Source: Patulibacter sp.
GTDB lineage: Bacteria; Actinomycetota; Thermoleophilia; Solirubrobacterales; Solirubrobacteraceae
DNA: 64,000 bases
Assembly: GCF_030655195.1 (NCBI RefSeq)
Contig: NZ_JAURWA010000137.1
Location: 1 to 64,000 of the forward strand
Reading direction: 5' to 3'
Each line of letters opens with the position of its first letter. The stretch's first letter is position 1. Position numbers and translations under genes: made by a program. The notes under the pieces are model-generated. The model ran no database searches and had not been told where the DNA came from. It saw only the letters and a program-made list of their open reading frames with translations. Shown here one piece after another: positions 1 to 7,007 of this stretch.

Positions 1-1058
1 CCGACCGCGGCGCCCTCGCGCAGGGCGACGGTCTGCTCGGGGGTCGGGCCTCCCCCTCCGGCCCGCTCGCCGGCGACCCGGTCCCGCAGCTGCCGCTCGG
101 CGACGACGGCCCGGCGCTCCGCGGCGTCCGCGGCGCGTCGGGCCTCCGTCGCATCGGCCCGGGCGTCCCGGAGCGCCGCCGACACGGACGCCGGGACGGG
201 CGCCGTGCGGCCGCCCGTCGACGCGACCGGACCGGCCGGCCGGGTCGTCGGGACGCGCACCGCCTCGGCCCGCGCAACACGCACGAGCTCGGCCTGCGCC
301 TCCGTCTCCGCGATCGCCTGGTCGAGCCGCTCGCGCAGCGCGTCGCGCTCCTCACGGACCCGGACGCCCGTGCGCTCGAGCTCGGCCAGCCGGCCCGCCA
401 GCCGCTCGGCCCGGGACCGCGCGTCGGCGGCCGCGGTCACCGCCGCCTCCGCTCCCTCGCGGGACCGGTGCAGCTCGACCTCGGCACGCCGCAGCGCGGC
501 CTCGACCGACGCCCGCGCCCGGGCGTCGGCCCCGGCGGAGCGCCGCCGGGCGGCGTCGCGCTCGTCGGTCAGCCCGGCCGCACGCTCCCGCGCACGGCCG
601 AGCCGCTCGTCGAGGGCGTCGGCCCGGCGATCGGCGTCGCGAGCGGCCGCCAGCGCGGCGTCGAGCAGCACCCGGACGTCCGGCGACATCTGCAGCCGGT
701 CGGCCTGGGCGGGCTCGACGTCACGACGGCGACGCGGTCCCGGCTTGGACGGCTCGAACCCCGCGGCGCGGACGGCCACGGACAGCGACCCGTCGAACGG
801 CCGCTTGGCGGCGTTCAGCGAGGGCCAGGCCGACCCGTCGGCGCGGCCGGCCCGGTAGCGCTCGATGCGCCACGTCTGGCCGGACCACTTCGCGGACGAG
901 GGGTTCCAGTCGGCCGCGCGGGGCGGCTCGTCGTATGTGGCGACCCATTCCTGGATCGCGTTGATGATCGTGTCGCGAGACCACTCGACCCGGCTCCGAC
1001 CCGTCCCCGTGGACGGGCCCCTCCGGACCGTGACCCCCGCGACCGTCGCGGGAGCCAT
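1..1058 (-). CDS. Coiled-coil protein with N-terminal WPS-type DNA-binding-like domain (partial, runs off left edge)
   Basis: Open on the minus strand from an ATG at 1058 to the window edge (352 codons, no stop), so it is missing from the ORF track. Residues ~25-95 hold a Trp-rich domain (EWVATYDEPP, WPSLNAAKRPF, AVRAAGFEP) resembling the small helical repeats that accompany HNH homing endonucleases in actinobacteria; this likeness is from memory, not a search. The rest is Arg/Ala/Glu-rich with heptad-like spacing, consistent with a long coiled coil. A GAGAGA ribosome site sits 6-8 nt before the ATG. The 47-aa gene ends 14 nt upstream, so the two are probably cotranscribed. Function unknown; DNA binding plus oligomerisation is inference. 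Confidence 0.75.
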   Translation of the reverse strand, partial: MAPATVAGVTVRRGPSTGTGRSRVEWSRDTIINAIQEWVATYDEPPRAADWNPSSAKWSGQTWRIERYRAGRADGSAWPSLNAAKRPFDGSLSVAVRAAGFEPSKPGPRRRRDVEPAQADRLQMSPDVRVLLDAALAAARDADRRADALDERLGRARERAAGLTDERDAARRRSAGADARARASVEAALRRAEVELHRSREGAEAAVTAAADARSRAERLAGRLAELERTGVRVREERDALRERLDQAIAETEAQAELVRVARAEAVRVPTTRPAGPVASTGGRTAPVPASVSAALRDARADATEARRAADAAERRAVVAERQLRDRVAGERAGGGGPTPEQTVALREGAAV

Positions 1059-1072
1059 GTGGGTCTCTCTCG

Positions 1073-1216
1073 CTAGCGGTTGTGCGTGATGAAGGCGGGG
1101 TGGGCGTGCCGGAGCTTCTGCTCTTGCGGCTGCATGTCCCCGACCAGGGCGTACGTGTTCGAGACGCCGCAGGGGGCGTCGACGAAGCGCGTGGTGCTCT
1201 GCCAGGTGGTGGACAT
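1073..1216 (-). CDS. Small conserved-looking protein, 47 aa
   Basis: This is the true part of a longer spurious minus-strand ORF. From ATG 1216 it reads MSTTWQSTTRFVDAPCG and ends in HPAFITHNR. Third codon positions are almost all G or C, and the composition (aromatics, Cys, Asn, His) is unlike the Arg/Ala/Pro noise of shadow ORFs. A -10-like TAGGTT lies 10 nt before the ATG, matching the leaderless promoters elsewhere in the window. It lies 14 nt upstream of the coiled-coil gene. No signal peptide or membrane segment is seen. I do not recognise a family; a small cytosolic protein is all that can be said. Confidence 0.6.
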   Translation of the reverse strand: MSTTWQSTTRFVDAPCGVSNTYALVGDMQPQEQKLRHAHPAFITHNR

Positions 1217-1239
1217 GACGTCGTCGAACCTAGCCGCCC

Positions 1240-1383
1240 CGCCGGCGCCGCGCAAGCGCCGGCGCGCCACGGGCCCGAGGGTTCGAACCCTTCGTCGGAC
1301 GGTCACGGCGTCCGGTGCGGGCCTGCACCGGACGGGCTCGGCGTCGCCGCACGAGCCCCCGGGGTCGAACCCCGGGCGGTCCG
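1240..1383 (+). ncRNA. Candidate tRNA-like structured RNA upstream of rtcB
   Basis: The 222-bp gap between the 47-aa gene and rtcB contains: a 9-bp hairpin with 7-nt loop (1240-1264); a canonical T-arm shape, GAGGG-TTCGAAC-CCTTC (1277-1293); a perfect 10-bp hairpin (1309-1334); a 6-bp hairpin with 11-nt loop (1335-1357); and a second T-arm, CCGGG-GTCGAAC-CCCGG (1359-1375). CGGAC 1296-1300 can pair with GTCCG 1379-1383, closing the last three arms into a four-way, tRNA-like junction. No CCA end or U33 anticodon loop is present, so it is not a normal tRNA. Y-RNA-like (YrlA) RNAs with tRNA-like modules are known near bacterial rtcB and Ro genes. Expression is unproven and chance folding in GC-rich DNA is possible. 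Confidence 0.3.
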
Positions 1384-1438
1384 CGGACGCCGTCCTCGCC
1401 TCGGGACGGCCGGGGTCCCGTCGCGCCATGCTCGGGGC

Positions 1439-2773
1439 ATGAACGAGATCCCCATCACCGTCCGGGGCGTGGTCGACGACCGTGCCGTGGCCCAGCTGCG
1501 GCGCTGTGCCGAGGCCGGGAACGCGGTCGCCGGCGTCCTCTGCGCCGACGGCCACGTCGGCTACTCGCAGCCCATCGGCGGCGCGATCGCCTACCCCGAC
1601 CACCTCTCGCCCTCCGGCGTCGGCTACGACATCGGCTGCGGCAACAAGGCCGTGCGCACCGACCTGCGCACGGACGACGTGCGGGCGGACCTGCCGCGGG
1701 TGATGGACGAGATCGTCGACCGCATCTCCTTCGGCATGGGTCGCAAGAACGACGAGCCCGTGGACCACCCGGTCCTCGAGCAGATCCGCCACGCGGACTT
1801 CCGGGCGCAGCGGTCGATGGTCCAGAGCGCCGCCAACCAGCTCGGCACCGTCGGGGCCGGCAACCACTACGTCGACCTGTTCGCGGGCGACGACGGGTTC
1901 CTCTGGGTCGGCGTGCACTTCGGGTCCCGCGGCTTCGGGCACAAGACCGCCTCGGGGTTCCTGGCGATGGCGGCCGGCCGGGGGTTCAAGGACAAGGTCC
2001 CGGACGGCGAGATGGACGGCCCGCCCGTGCTCTTCGCCCTCGACTCCGAGCTCGGACAGGCCTACCTCTCCGCGATGGAGCTCGCCGGCGCGTACGCGTA
2101 CGCCGGGCGCGACGTCGTGGTCGACAAGGTCCTCGAGATCCTCGGCGCGGAGGCCACCCATACGGTCCACAACCACCACAACTACGCGTGGCGCGAGACC
2201 CACCACGGGGTCGACGCCTGGGTCGTCCGCAAGGGCTGCACCCCGGCGTTCCCGGGCCAGGAGGGCTTCGTCGGCGCGACGATGGGCGAGGCGTCGGTGA
2301 TCCTCCGCGGCCGCGACGGCGTCGACACCGACGAGCTGCTCGCGTCGACGGTCCACGGGGCCGGGCGGCTGATGTCGCGCACGCAGGCGGCCGGCCGGAT
2401 CGCCAACCGCATGGAGTGCTCCGATCGCAACTGCCCGTTCTGGGTGTCGATGGGCCAGTTCCGCGACGCCCGCGAGCGGGCGGGCGCGGAGGACGGGCGG
2501 TTCACGCTGTGCCCGGAGCACCCCAGCGGGAAGATGGTCAAGCGGCGCGGCCGCGTGAAGGAGGGGTCGATCGACTTCTCCGCCGTGCAGGCCGCGCTGA
2601 CCACGGAGGGGATCGAGCTGCGCGGCGGGGCGGCCGACGAGGCGCCCGGCGCGTACAAGCGGCTCGACGAGGTCCTGGCCGCCCACGCGGACTCCGTCGA
2701 GGTCCTCCACCGGCTCGTGCCGATCGGCGTGGCGATGGCCCCGGCCGACACGGTCGACCCCTACAAGGACTGA
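1439..2773 (+). CDS. rtcB: RtcB-family RNA ligase (3'-phosphate/5'-OH splicing ligase)
   Basis: 444 aa. RtcB joins RNA 2',3'-cyclic phosphate or 3'-phosphate ends to 5'-OH ends using GTP and Mn2+, in tRNA splicing or RNA repair. Family motifs are in order: CADGHVGYSQPIGG, GYDIGCGNK (metal Cys), GAGNHYVDL, VHFGSRGFGH, VHNHHNYAW, RKGCTPAFPGQEGFVG and STVHGAGRLMSR, whose His is the guanylated residue, so it should be active. A ~50-aa stretch near residues 325-360 carries CSDRNC and CPEH, a possible zinc site. The start ATG 1439 follows CATGCT by 6 nt (leaderless pattern); the ORF-track start at 1082 runs through the structured gap and is rejected. No archease or RtcR regulator is visible nearby. 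Confidence 0.93.
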   Translation: MNEIPITVRGVVDDRAVAQLRRCAEAGNAVAGVLCADGHVGYSQPIGGAIAYPDHLSPSGVGYDIGCGNKAVRTDLRTDDVRADLPRVMDEIVDRISFGMGRKNDEPVDHPVLEQIRHADFRAQRSMVQSAANQLGTVGAGNHYVDLFAGDDGFLWVGVHFGSRGFGHKTASGFLAMAAGRGFKDKVPDGEMDGPPVLFALDSELGQAYLSAMELAGAYAYAGRDVVVDKVLEILGAEATHTVHNHHNYAWRETHHGVDAWVVRKGCTPAFPGQEGFVGATMGEASVILRGRDGVDTDELLASTVHGAGRLMSRTQAAGRIANRMECSDRNCPFWVSMGQFRDARERAGAEDGRFTLCPEHPSGKMVKRRGRVKEGSIDFSAVQAALTTEGIELRGGAADEAPGAYKRLDEVLAAHADSVEVLHRLVPIGVAMAPADTVDPYKD

Positions 2774-2794
2774 CGGGCGGCGGGCCGACGGAGG

Positions 2795-2891
2795 GCTGCG
2801 GATCGGGGTCGTCCCGCGACACCGATCCGCAGCGGCCGTCCGTCCCCGCCGCGTGATGCGAATCCGTGTCGTCCCGCGACACCGATCCGCA
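2795..2891. repeat. Two tandem palindromic hairpin elements, 60-bp period
   Basis: Copy 1 (2795-2833) has perfect 12-bp arms GCTGCGGATCGG / CCGATCCGCAGC around an inner GTCG-tcccg-CGAC hairpin. Copy 2 (2857-2891) has an inner GTGTCG-tcccg-CGACAC stem and mismatched outer arms. The shared core GTCCCGCGACACCGATCCGC recurs exactly 60 bp apart. They fill the 261-bp rtcB-ybdK gap and may act as rtcB terminators or as a REP-like element. A related GATC-rich unit lies at about 51980-52015. Confidence 0.7.
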
Positions 2892-3020
2892 GCGGCCGAC
2901 CGTCCCCCGCGGTTTGGACGCCGGGGTGCCCGGGCAGTCGCCGGGGCGATGCCGCCGCGCCACCCCGATCGCCCCCGCCGCCGTCACCGTCCGGTGACCT
3001 CCGTGCGCCGCCCCGTTCTC

Positions 3021-3026
3021 TAGGGT
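3021..3026 (+). promoter_or_regulatory. -10 element TAGGGT, leaderless promoter of ybdK
   Basis: TAGGGT ends 8 nt before the ATG at 3035 and no purine-rich ribosome site lies between, so transcription should begin at or next to the start codon. Confidence 0.5.
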
Positions 3027-3034
3027 CCTGCGCC

Positions 3035-4153
3035 ATGGAGCACGCCTTCCGTGAGGCCCCCGGTCGCACGCCCTTCTCGATCGGCGTCGAGGAGGAGCTG
3101 ATGATCGTCGACCCGGAGAACGGGCACGACCTCGTCAACGCCATCGAGCGCCTGCTGGGCGACGCCCCGGTGGGCGAGGTCAAGCCGGAGCTCATGGAGT
3201 CGGTCCTCGAGATCGCCACGGAGCCGTGCGTGGACACCGCGGCCGCCGGGGAGCAGCTGCGCACCCTGCGCGCCCACGTCGCCGGGCGCGCCGCCGAGCA
3301 CGGCCTCGCGATCGCCTCCGCCGGGACGCACCCCTACGCCCTCTGGGAGGACCAGCGCATCTCGGCGCGGGACCGCTACCGGGAGCTCCTGCGCGACCTG
3401 CGCTTCGTCGCCCGCCAGGAGCTGCTCTTCGGCCTCCACGTCCACGTCGGCCTCGACGACCCCGACCAGGCCATCCACGTCGCCGACGGGATGCGGGTCC
3501 ACCTGCCGATCCTGCTGGCGCTGTCGGCCAACTCGCCGTTCTGGCGGGGCGACCGGACCGGCCTGATGTCGACCCGCACCTCGATCTTCCGCGCCTTCCC
3601 GCGCGTCGGCGTGCCGACCGCGTACGGCTCGTGGGAGCGCTACGAGCGCGAGACCGACTTCATGATCCGCTCGGGGGTCATGGCCGACCCCACGTACGTC
3701 TGGCACGACGTCCGCCCCCACCCCACCTTCGGCACCGTCGAGGTCCGCGTCTGCGACGGACAGACCCGCGTGGAGCACACCCTCGCGCTGACCGCGCTGA
3801 TCCAGGCCATGGTCCACGAGCTGGCCGCGCACCACGACGAGGGCTTGCCGCTCGGCGACGTGCCGTGGCAGATCCTCGACGAGAACAAGTACCTCGCCGC
3901 CATCCACGGGCTGCACGGCGAACTCGTGGACCTGCCGTCAAGCGACCGCGTCCGGGCCCCCGACCTGGCCCGCCGGCTCATCGACCGGCTGCGCGAGCAC
4001 GCGCAGGAGCTGGGCTCGGAGGCCGAGTTCGACGGGCTCTCCGACCTGCTGGAGCGCGGGACCGGCGGCGACCGGCAGGTGCTGGTCTACGACGCCAACT
4101 CCGACCTCACGGAGGTCATGGTCGAGATGACCGGCCTGACCGTCGACGACTGA
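3035..4153 (+). CDS. ybdK: YbdK-type carboxylate-amine ligase (glutamate-cysteine ligase 2 family)
   Basis: 372 aa, the usual size for the GCS2/YbdK family, which forms amide bonds between a carboxylate (often glutamate) and an amine such as cysteine with ATP. The N-terminal GVEEELMIVD motif supplies acidic ATP/Mg ligands; later motifs are KPELMESVLE (residues ~50-60), FGLHVHVGLDD (~130-140), SANSPFWRG (~165) and GTVEVRVCDGQT (~235-245). Whether it makes gamma-glutamylcysteine in vivo is unclear: many actinobacteria use mycothiol and YbdK homologues often have weak activity. It stands alone with its own leaderless promoter. Family assignment is firm, substrate is not. Confidence 0.9.
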   Translation: MEHAFREAPGRTPFSIGVEEELMIVDPENGHDLVNAIERLLGDAPVGEVKPELMESVLEIATEPCVDTAAAGEQLRTLRAHVAGRAAEHGLAIASAGTHPYALWEDQRISARDRYRELLRDLRFVARQELLFGLHVHVGLDDPDQAIHVADGMRVHLPILLALSANSPFWRGDRTGLMSTRTSIFRAFPRVGVPTAYGSWERYERETDFMIRSGVMADPTYVWHDVRPHPTFGTVEVRVCDGQTRVEHTLALTALIQAMVHELAAHHDEGLPLGDVPWQILDENKYLAAIHGLHGELVDLPSSDRVRAPDLARRLIDRLREHAQELGSEAEFDGLSDLLERGTGGDRQVLVYDANSDLTEVMVEMTGLTVDD

Positions 4154-4234
4154 CGCCCCGCGTGGCGCGCCGCCGCTCGTCCCGACCGACGCGGGGATTA
4201 GGCGACGGCAAGGGTCATGGGTCATCCTTGGCGC

Positions 4235-4882
4235 ATGAGCACCCTCGGATCACACGGCGGTTCCGGCCACGCGACGAAGGGCCGCGACTCGCGGACGGAC
4301 GGCTTCCTGCTCGTCGGCATCCTCGCGGCGGTCATGTGGGTCTCCGAGGTCATCGACCAGCTGGCCGACAACCGCCTGGACCAGTACGGCATCGTCGCCC
4401 GTCAGGTCGACGGGCTCGACGGCATCGTCTTCAGCCCGTTCCTGCACGGCAGCTTCGGGCACCTCATCGGCAACACGATCCCGTTCCTGCTGCTGGGTGC
4501 GGTGATCGCGTTCAACGGCGCGGCGCGCGTGGCGCTCGTCACCCTGATCGTCGCCGGACTCGGCGGCCTGGGCACGTGGCTCATCGCGCCGGAGAACTCG
4601 GTGACCATCGGCGCCAGCGGCGTGGTCATGGGCTACGCCACGTACCTGATCGCCCGCGGCATCTTCAGCCGCCGGCTGCTCGAGCTCGTCCTCGGCGGCG
4701 TGGTCGCCGTCCTCTGGGGCGGGATGGTCCTCGGCAGCCTCGTGCCGCGCGACGGGGTCTCCTGGCAGGCGCACCTGTGCGGCGGCATCGCCGGCGTGGT
4801 CGCCGCGTGGCTGCTGACGAAGGACCGCTCGCAGGAGCGCGACGTCCGCGCCCCGCACCGCACGCCCGTCGACGTGCTCTAG
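4235..4882 (+). CDS. Rhomboid-family intramembrane serine protease
   Basis: 215 aa with five or six hydrophobic segments. The catalytic serine is in TIGASGVVMGY (residue ~128) and the histidine in WQAHLCGGIAG (~180); FLHGSFGHLIGNTIPF matches the conserved HxxxN stretch of the second helix. Rhomboids cleave single-pass membrane proteins inside the bilayer. I chose ATG 4235 over 4217 because CATCCT lies 6 nt before 4235 in the leaderless pattern and the intervening residues look untranslated. The C-terminal tail is short and cytosolic. Substrate unknown. It is monocistronic between ybdK and a GNAT gene. Confidence 0.88.
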   Translation: MSTLGSHGGSGHATKGRDSRTDGFLLVGILAAVMWVSEVIDQLADNRLDQYGIVARQVDGLDGIVFSPFLHGSFGHLIGNTIPFLLLGAVIAFNGAARVALVTLIVAGLGGLGTWLIAPENSVTIGASGVVMGYATYLIARGIFSRRLLELVLGGVVAVLWGGMVLGSLVPRDGVSWQAHLCGGIAGVVAAWLLTKDRSQERDVRAPHRTPVDVL

Positions 4883-4931
4883 CCGGCCGGCGGGAGCGTG
4901 CCGCCGTGGCCGCTGCTCTAGCGTCCCGGCG

Positions 4932-5750
4932 GTGCAGGGGACGGCGGGACGCAGCGACGACTGGTGGGCCGAGCTGACGATCGGCCACGCGGCCGGCGTC
5001 GTGCGGGCCCGCGCCGCGGACGCCCGCCGGACGCCGTTCGGCTGGATGCTGCAGACCCCCGCCGCACCCCACGTCTGGGCGGTCAACCGTGCGCAGGTGA
5101 TCCCCGGGGCCGGTGGCCTGGACGCCGCCGACACCGTCACCGCCGTCGAGGCCGCGCACGACGCCGCGGGCCTCGCGCACCGCGCCATCGACGTCCGCTC
5201 GAAGGGCGACGCCCGCCGGCTCGGGGCCGTGCTGCGGGCGGCCGGCTACGTCGTGCAGGAGCTCGAGGTGCTGGTCGCCGAGCCCGGGGCGCTGTCGACC
5301 GCCACCCGCCCGCGCCCCGGTCGGCGCTGGGCGGTGGCCCCCTACGGCCCGGGCGCCGGGCTCGACGTCCGCCGCGCGGCGGGGGCGATGGAGACGTCCC
5401 GGAGCGAGCGGGAGCGCGAGGAGGTCGCGACCCAGTGGTCGCTGGCGCCCGCCGAGGGCGCCGCCCACCTCGTCGCCCGCTCCGACGTCGGCGAGGCCGT
5501 GGGCTGCGCCGTGGTGCACCGCGCGAGCCTGCACCTCGAGCTCGACGACGTGCTGACCCACCCCGCGCACGAGCGCTCGGGCGTCGGCGCCGCGATCCTG
5601 CGGGCGACCGCGGCGATGGCCCTCGACCGCGGGGTGGCGGGGATCACGCTCCTGGCCGACCCGAACTCCTACGCGGCCGGCTGGTACCGGCGCCTGGGGT
5701 TCCGCCACGTCGGCGGCACCACCCAGGCGCACCGCGACGCGGCCGACTGA
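4932..5750 (+). CDS. GNAT-family N-acetyltransferase
   Basis: 272 aa from GTG 4932, 7 nt after TAGCGT. The C-terminal ~130 residues form a GNAT fold: the acetyl-CoA loop is seen as HPAHERSGVGAAILRATA (residues ~212-230) and the last strands as LLADPNSYAAGWYRRLGFRHVG. The N-terminal half is divergent and may be a second, degenerate GNAT-like lobe (PFGWMLQTP, LGAVLRAAGYVVQELEVLVA). Such enzymes transfer acetyl groups to small amines or protein N-termini; the acceptor cannot be read from sequence. It ends 32 nt before the convergent crotonase gene. Confidence 0.8.
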   Translation: MQGTAGRSDDWWAELTIGHAAGVVRARAADARRTPFGWMLQTPAAPHVWAVNRAQVIPGAGGLDAADTVTAVEAAHDAAGLAHRAIDVRSKGDARRLGAVLRAAGYVVQELEVLVAEPGALSTATRPRPGRRWAVAPYGPGAGLDVRRAAGAMETSRSEREREEVATQWSLAPAEGAAHLVARSDVGEAVGCAVVHRASLHLELDDVLTHPAHERSGVGAAILRATAAMALDRGVAGITLLADPNSYAAGWYRRLGFRHVGGTTQAHRDAAD

Positions 5751-5782
5751 CCGGGCCCGGGACCGCCGCGGGCCGGCCGGGC

Positions 5783-6514
5783 TCAGCCCGCCTTCATGCC
5801 GCCCTGGGGCAACCCGGCCCCGTAGCGCTGCCAGTCCAGCAGCGTCGCGTTCTCGCGGGCCGTGCGGCCCGAGAGGTCCTCGTAGTCGCGGAACATGGCC
5901 TTGAGGCGGCGCAGCCCCTCCCCGGGACGCGTCGCGAGCTGCCGGGCCAGCTCGATCGCCTCGGCCTCGGCCTCGGCCTCCGGCACCACCCGCTCGGCCA
6001 GGCCGATCCGCCCGGCCTCCTCGGCGCCGACGGCACGACCGCTGAAGATCAGCTCCTTCGCCCGCGAGAGCCCGACGAGCGGCACCAGGCGCGCCGGCCC
6101 GACCGGGACGCCGAGCTTCGCGCCCGCCCAGGCGAGCTTCAGGTTCTCCCCCGCCACCCGCAGGTCGCACGCCGCGGCGAACTCGGCCCCGGCCCCCACG
6201 ACGTTGCCGACGCAGACCGCGACCGTGGGCACCGGCAGGTCCGTGAGCGCCTGGTAGACGCGGGCGAAGCGCTCCATCCGGGCGATGCCGCCCTCGCGGT
6301 CGAGCTCCTCCGCGACGTCCGCACCGGCGCACAGCGCGCGCGTCGAGGTGGTCGAGAACACGACCGCGCGCAGCTCCGCGTCGGCGGCCAGGTCCTCGAG
6401 CGCGACGAGCAGCTCGTCCAGCGACGCGGTGTCCATCGCGTTGCGCCGCTCCGGGCGGTCCAGGCGCAGGACCTCCACGCCGTCGCTCACCCGTGCACGC
6501 TGCAGTCCGGTCAT
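5783..6514 (-). CDS. Enoyl-CoA hydratase/isomerase (crotonase) family protein
   Basis: 243 aa, typical crotonase length. Opening motif VLRLDRPERRNAMD, first oxyanion-hole peptide RALCAGADVAEEL (residues ~63-75), second GNVVGAGAEFAAACDLRVAG (~105-124). Members hydrate or isomerise enoyl-CoA thioesters, usually in fatty-acid or aromatic-acid breakdown. One of the two classical hydratase glutamates may be kept in GAGAEF, but the exact reaction cannot be assigned. Its promoter overlaps head-to-head with that of the small membrane protein at 6541. Confidence 0.88.
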   Translation of the reverse strand: MTGLQRARVSDGVEVLRLDRPERRNAMDTASLDELLVALEDLAADAELRAVVFSTTSTRALCAGADVAEELDREGGIARMERFARVYQALTDLPVPTVAVCVGNVVGAGAEFAAACDLRVAGENLKLAWAGAKLGVPVGPARLVPLVGLSRAKELIFSGRAVGAEEAGRIGLAERVVPEAEAEAEAIELARQLATRPGEGLRRLKAMFRDYEDLSGRTARENATLLDWQRYGAGLPQGGMKAG

Positions 6515-6540
6515 CGGCGGGTTCTATACGATTGGCACCC
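6515..6540. promoter_or_regulatory. Overlapping divergent leaderless promoters
   Basis: Only 26 bp separate two divergent start codons. On the plus strand TACGAT (6527-6532) ends 8 nt before ATG 6541; on the minus strand TATAGA (6528-6523) ends 8 nt before ATG 6514. The hexamers overlap by two bases, so RNA polymerase should occupy only one direction at a time. Confidence 0.6.
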
Positions 6541-6813
6541 ATGCGCCGCCTCATCGTCCTCGCCGCGACCACGCTCGCTGCGCTCTCGGCCACCGTCGTT
6601 CCAGCCTCGGCGAAGATCGACTCGGGCCAGGGCCTCGTCGGAGAGAACAACGACCTCATGGTCACGCTCTTCGGCTTCGCGATCCTGCTCGCCATCCCGG
6701 CCTTCGCCGGTCTCGCCTCGCTCCTGCAGTGGCGCCTCGACAAGCGCAAGTACGCCCGCCTCGCCGCCGCCCGTCAGCGCAAGGCCACCAGCGACAAGCG
6801 CCTCGGCTGGTAG
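6541..6813 (+). CDS. Small secreted/membrane protein, 90 aa
   Basis: Starts MRRLIVLAATTLAALSATVV and continues into a signal-peptide-like cleavage region (PASAKID), then a second hydrophobic helix (LMVTLFGFAILLAIPAFAGL, residues ~40-60) and a basic C-terminal tail (LDKRKYARLAAARQRK). This fits a one- or two-span membrane protein with a cytosolic basic tail. The ORF-track start at 6493 is rejected because it lies inside the divergent crotonase gene and ATG 6541 has a leaderless -10. A strong terminator follows. No family recognised. Confidence 0.75.
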   Translation: MRRLIVLAATTLAALSATVVPASAKIDSGQGLVGENNDLMVTLFGFAILLAIPAFAGLASLLQWRLDKRKYARLAAARQRKATSDKRLGW

Positions 6814-6854
6814 CAGCCGCCGCCGGGTCCGCCCGGTGACACCACGCAGCACCC

Positions 6855-6886
6855 GACGCCCGGTCCCGCCGGGCGTCCGTCGTTCC
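6855..6886 (+). terminator. Intrinsic terminator, TCGTCGTTCC-tail family
   Basis: Stem GACGCCCGG (6855-6863), 5-nt loop, stem CCGGGCGTC (6869-6877), then CGTCGTTCC. It shares upstream GCAGCACCCGA and the tail with the terminator at 35821. Confidence 0.7.
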
Positions 6887-7007
6887 CGGGGCGTCCGCAT
6901 CGGGCCGTGGCGTGACGGGCGCGTCAACGTCCCACGGCTCCCCCGTTCGTGGGGTACGCTCGCGCCGGTCGATCGGGTGCGCCGCCGCGCGCCCAGAAGG
7001 GACGGGC

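Noticed and set aside
1277-1375. Two ordinary tRNA genes
   Set aside because: The T-arms look right, but no proper acceptor stem, CCA end, or U33 anticodon loop can be drawn.
1073-2710. 545-aa minus-strand ORF opposite rtcB
   Set aside because: Shadow of rtcB; only its last 47 codons, from ATG 1216, show independent support.
4217-4234. Upstream ATG for the rhomboid gene
   Set aside because: Lies before the CATCCT box that fits ATG 4235; the six extra residues add no conserved sequence.
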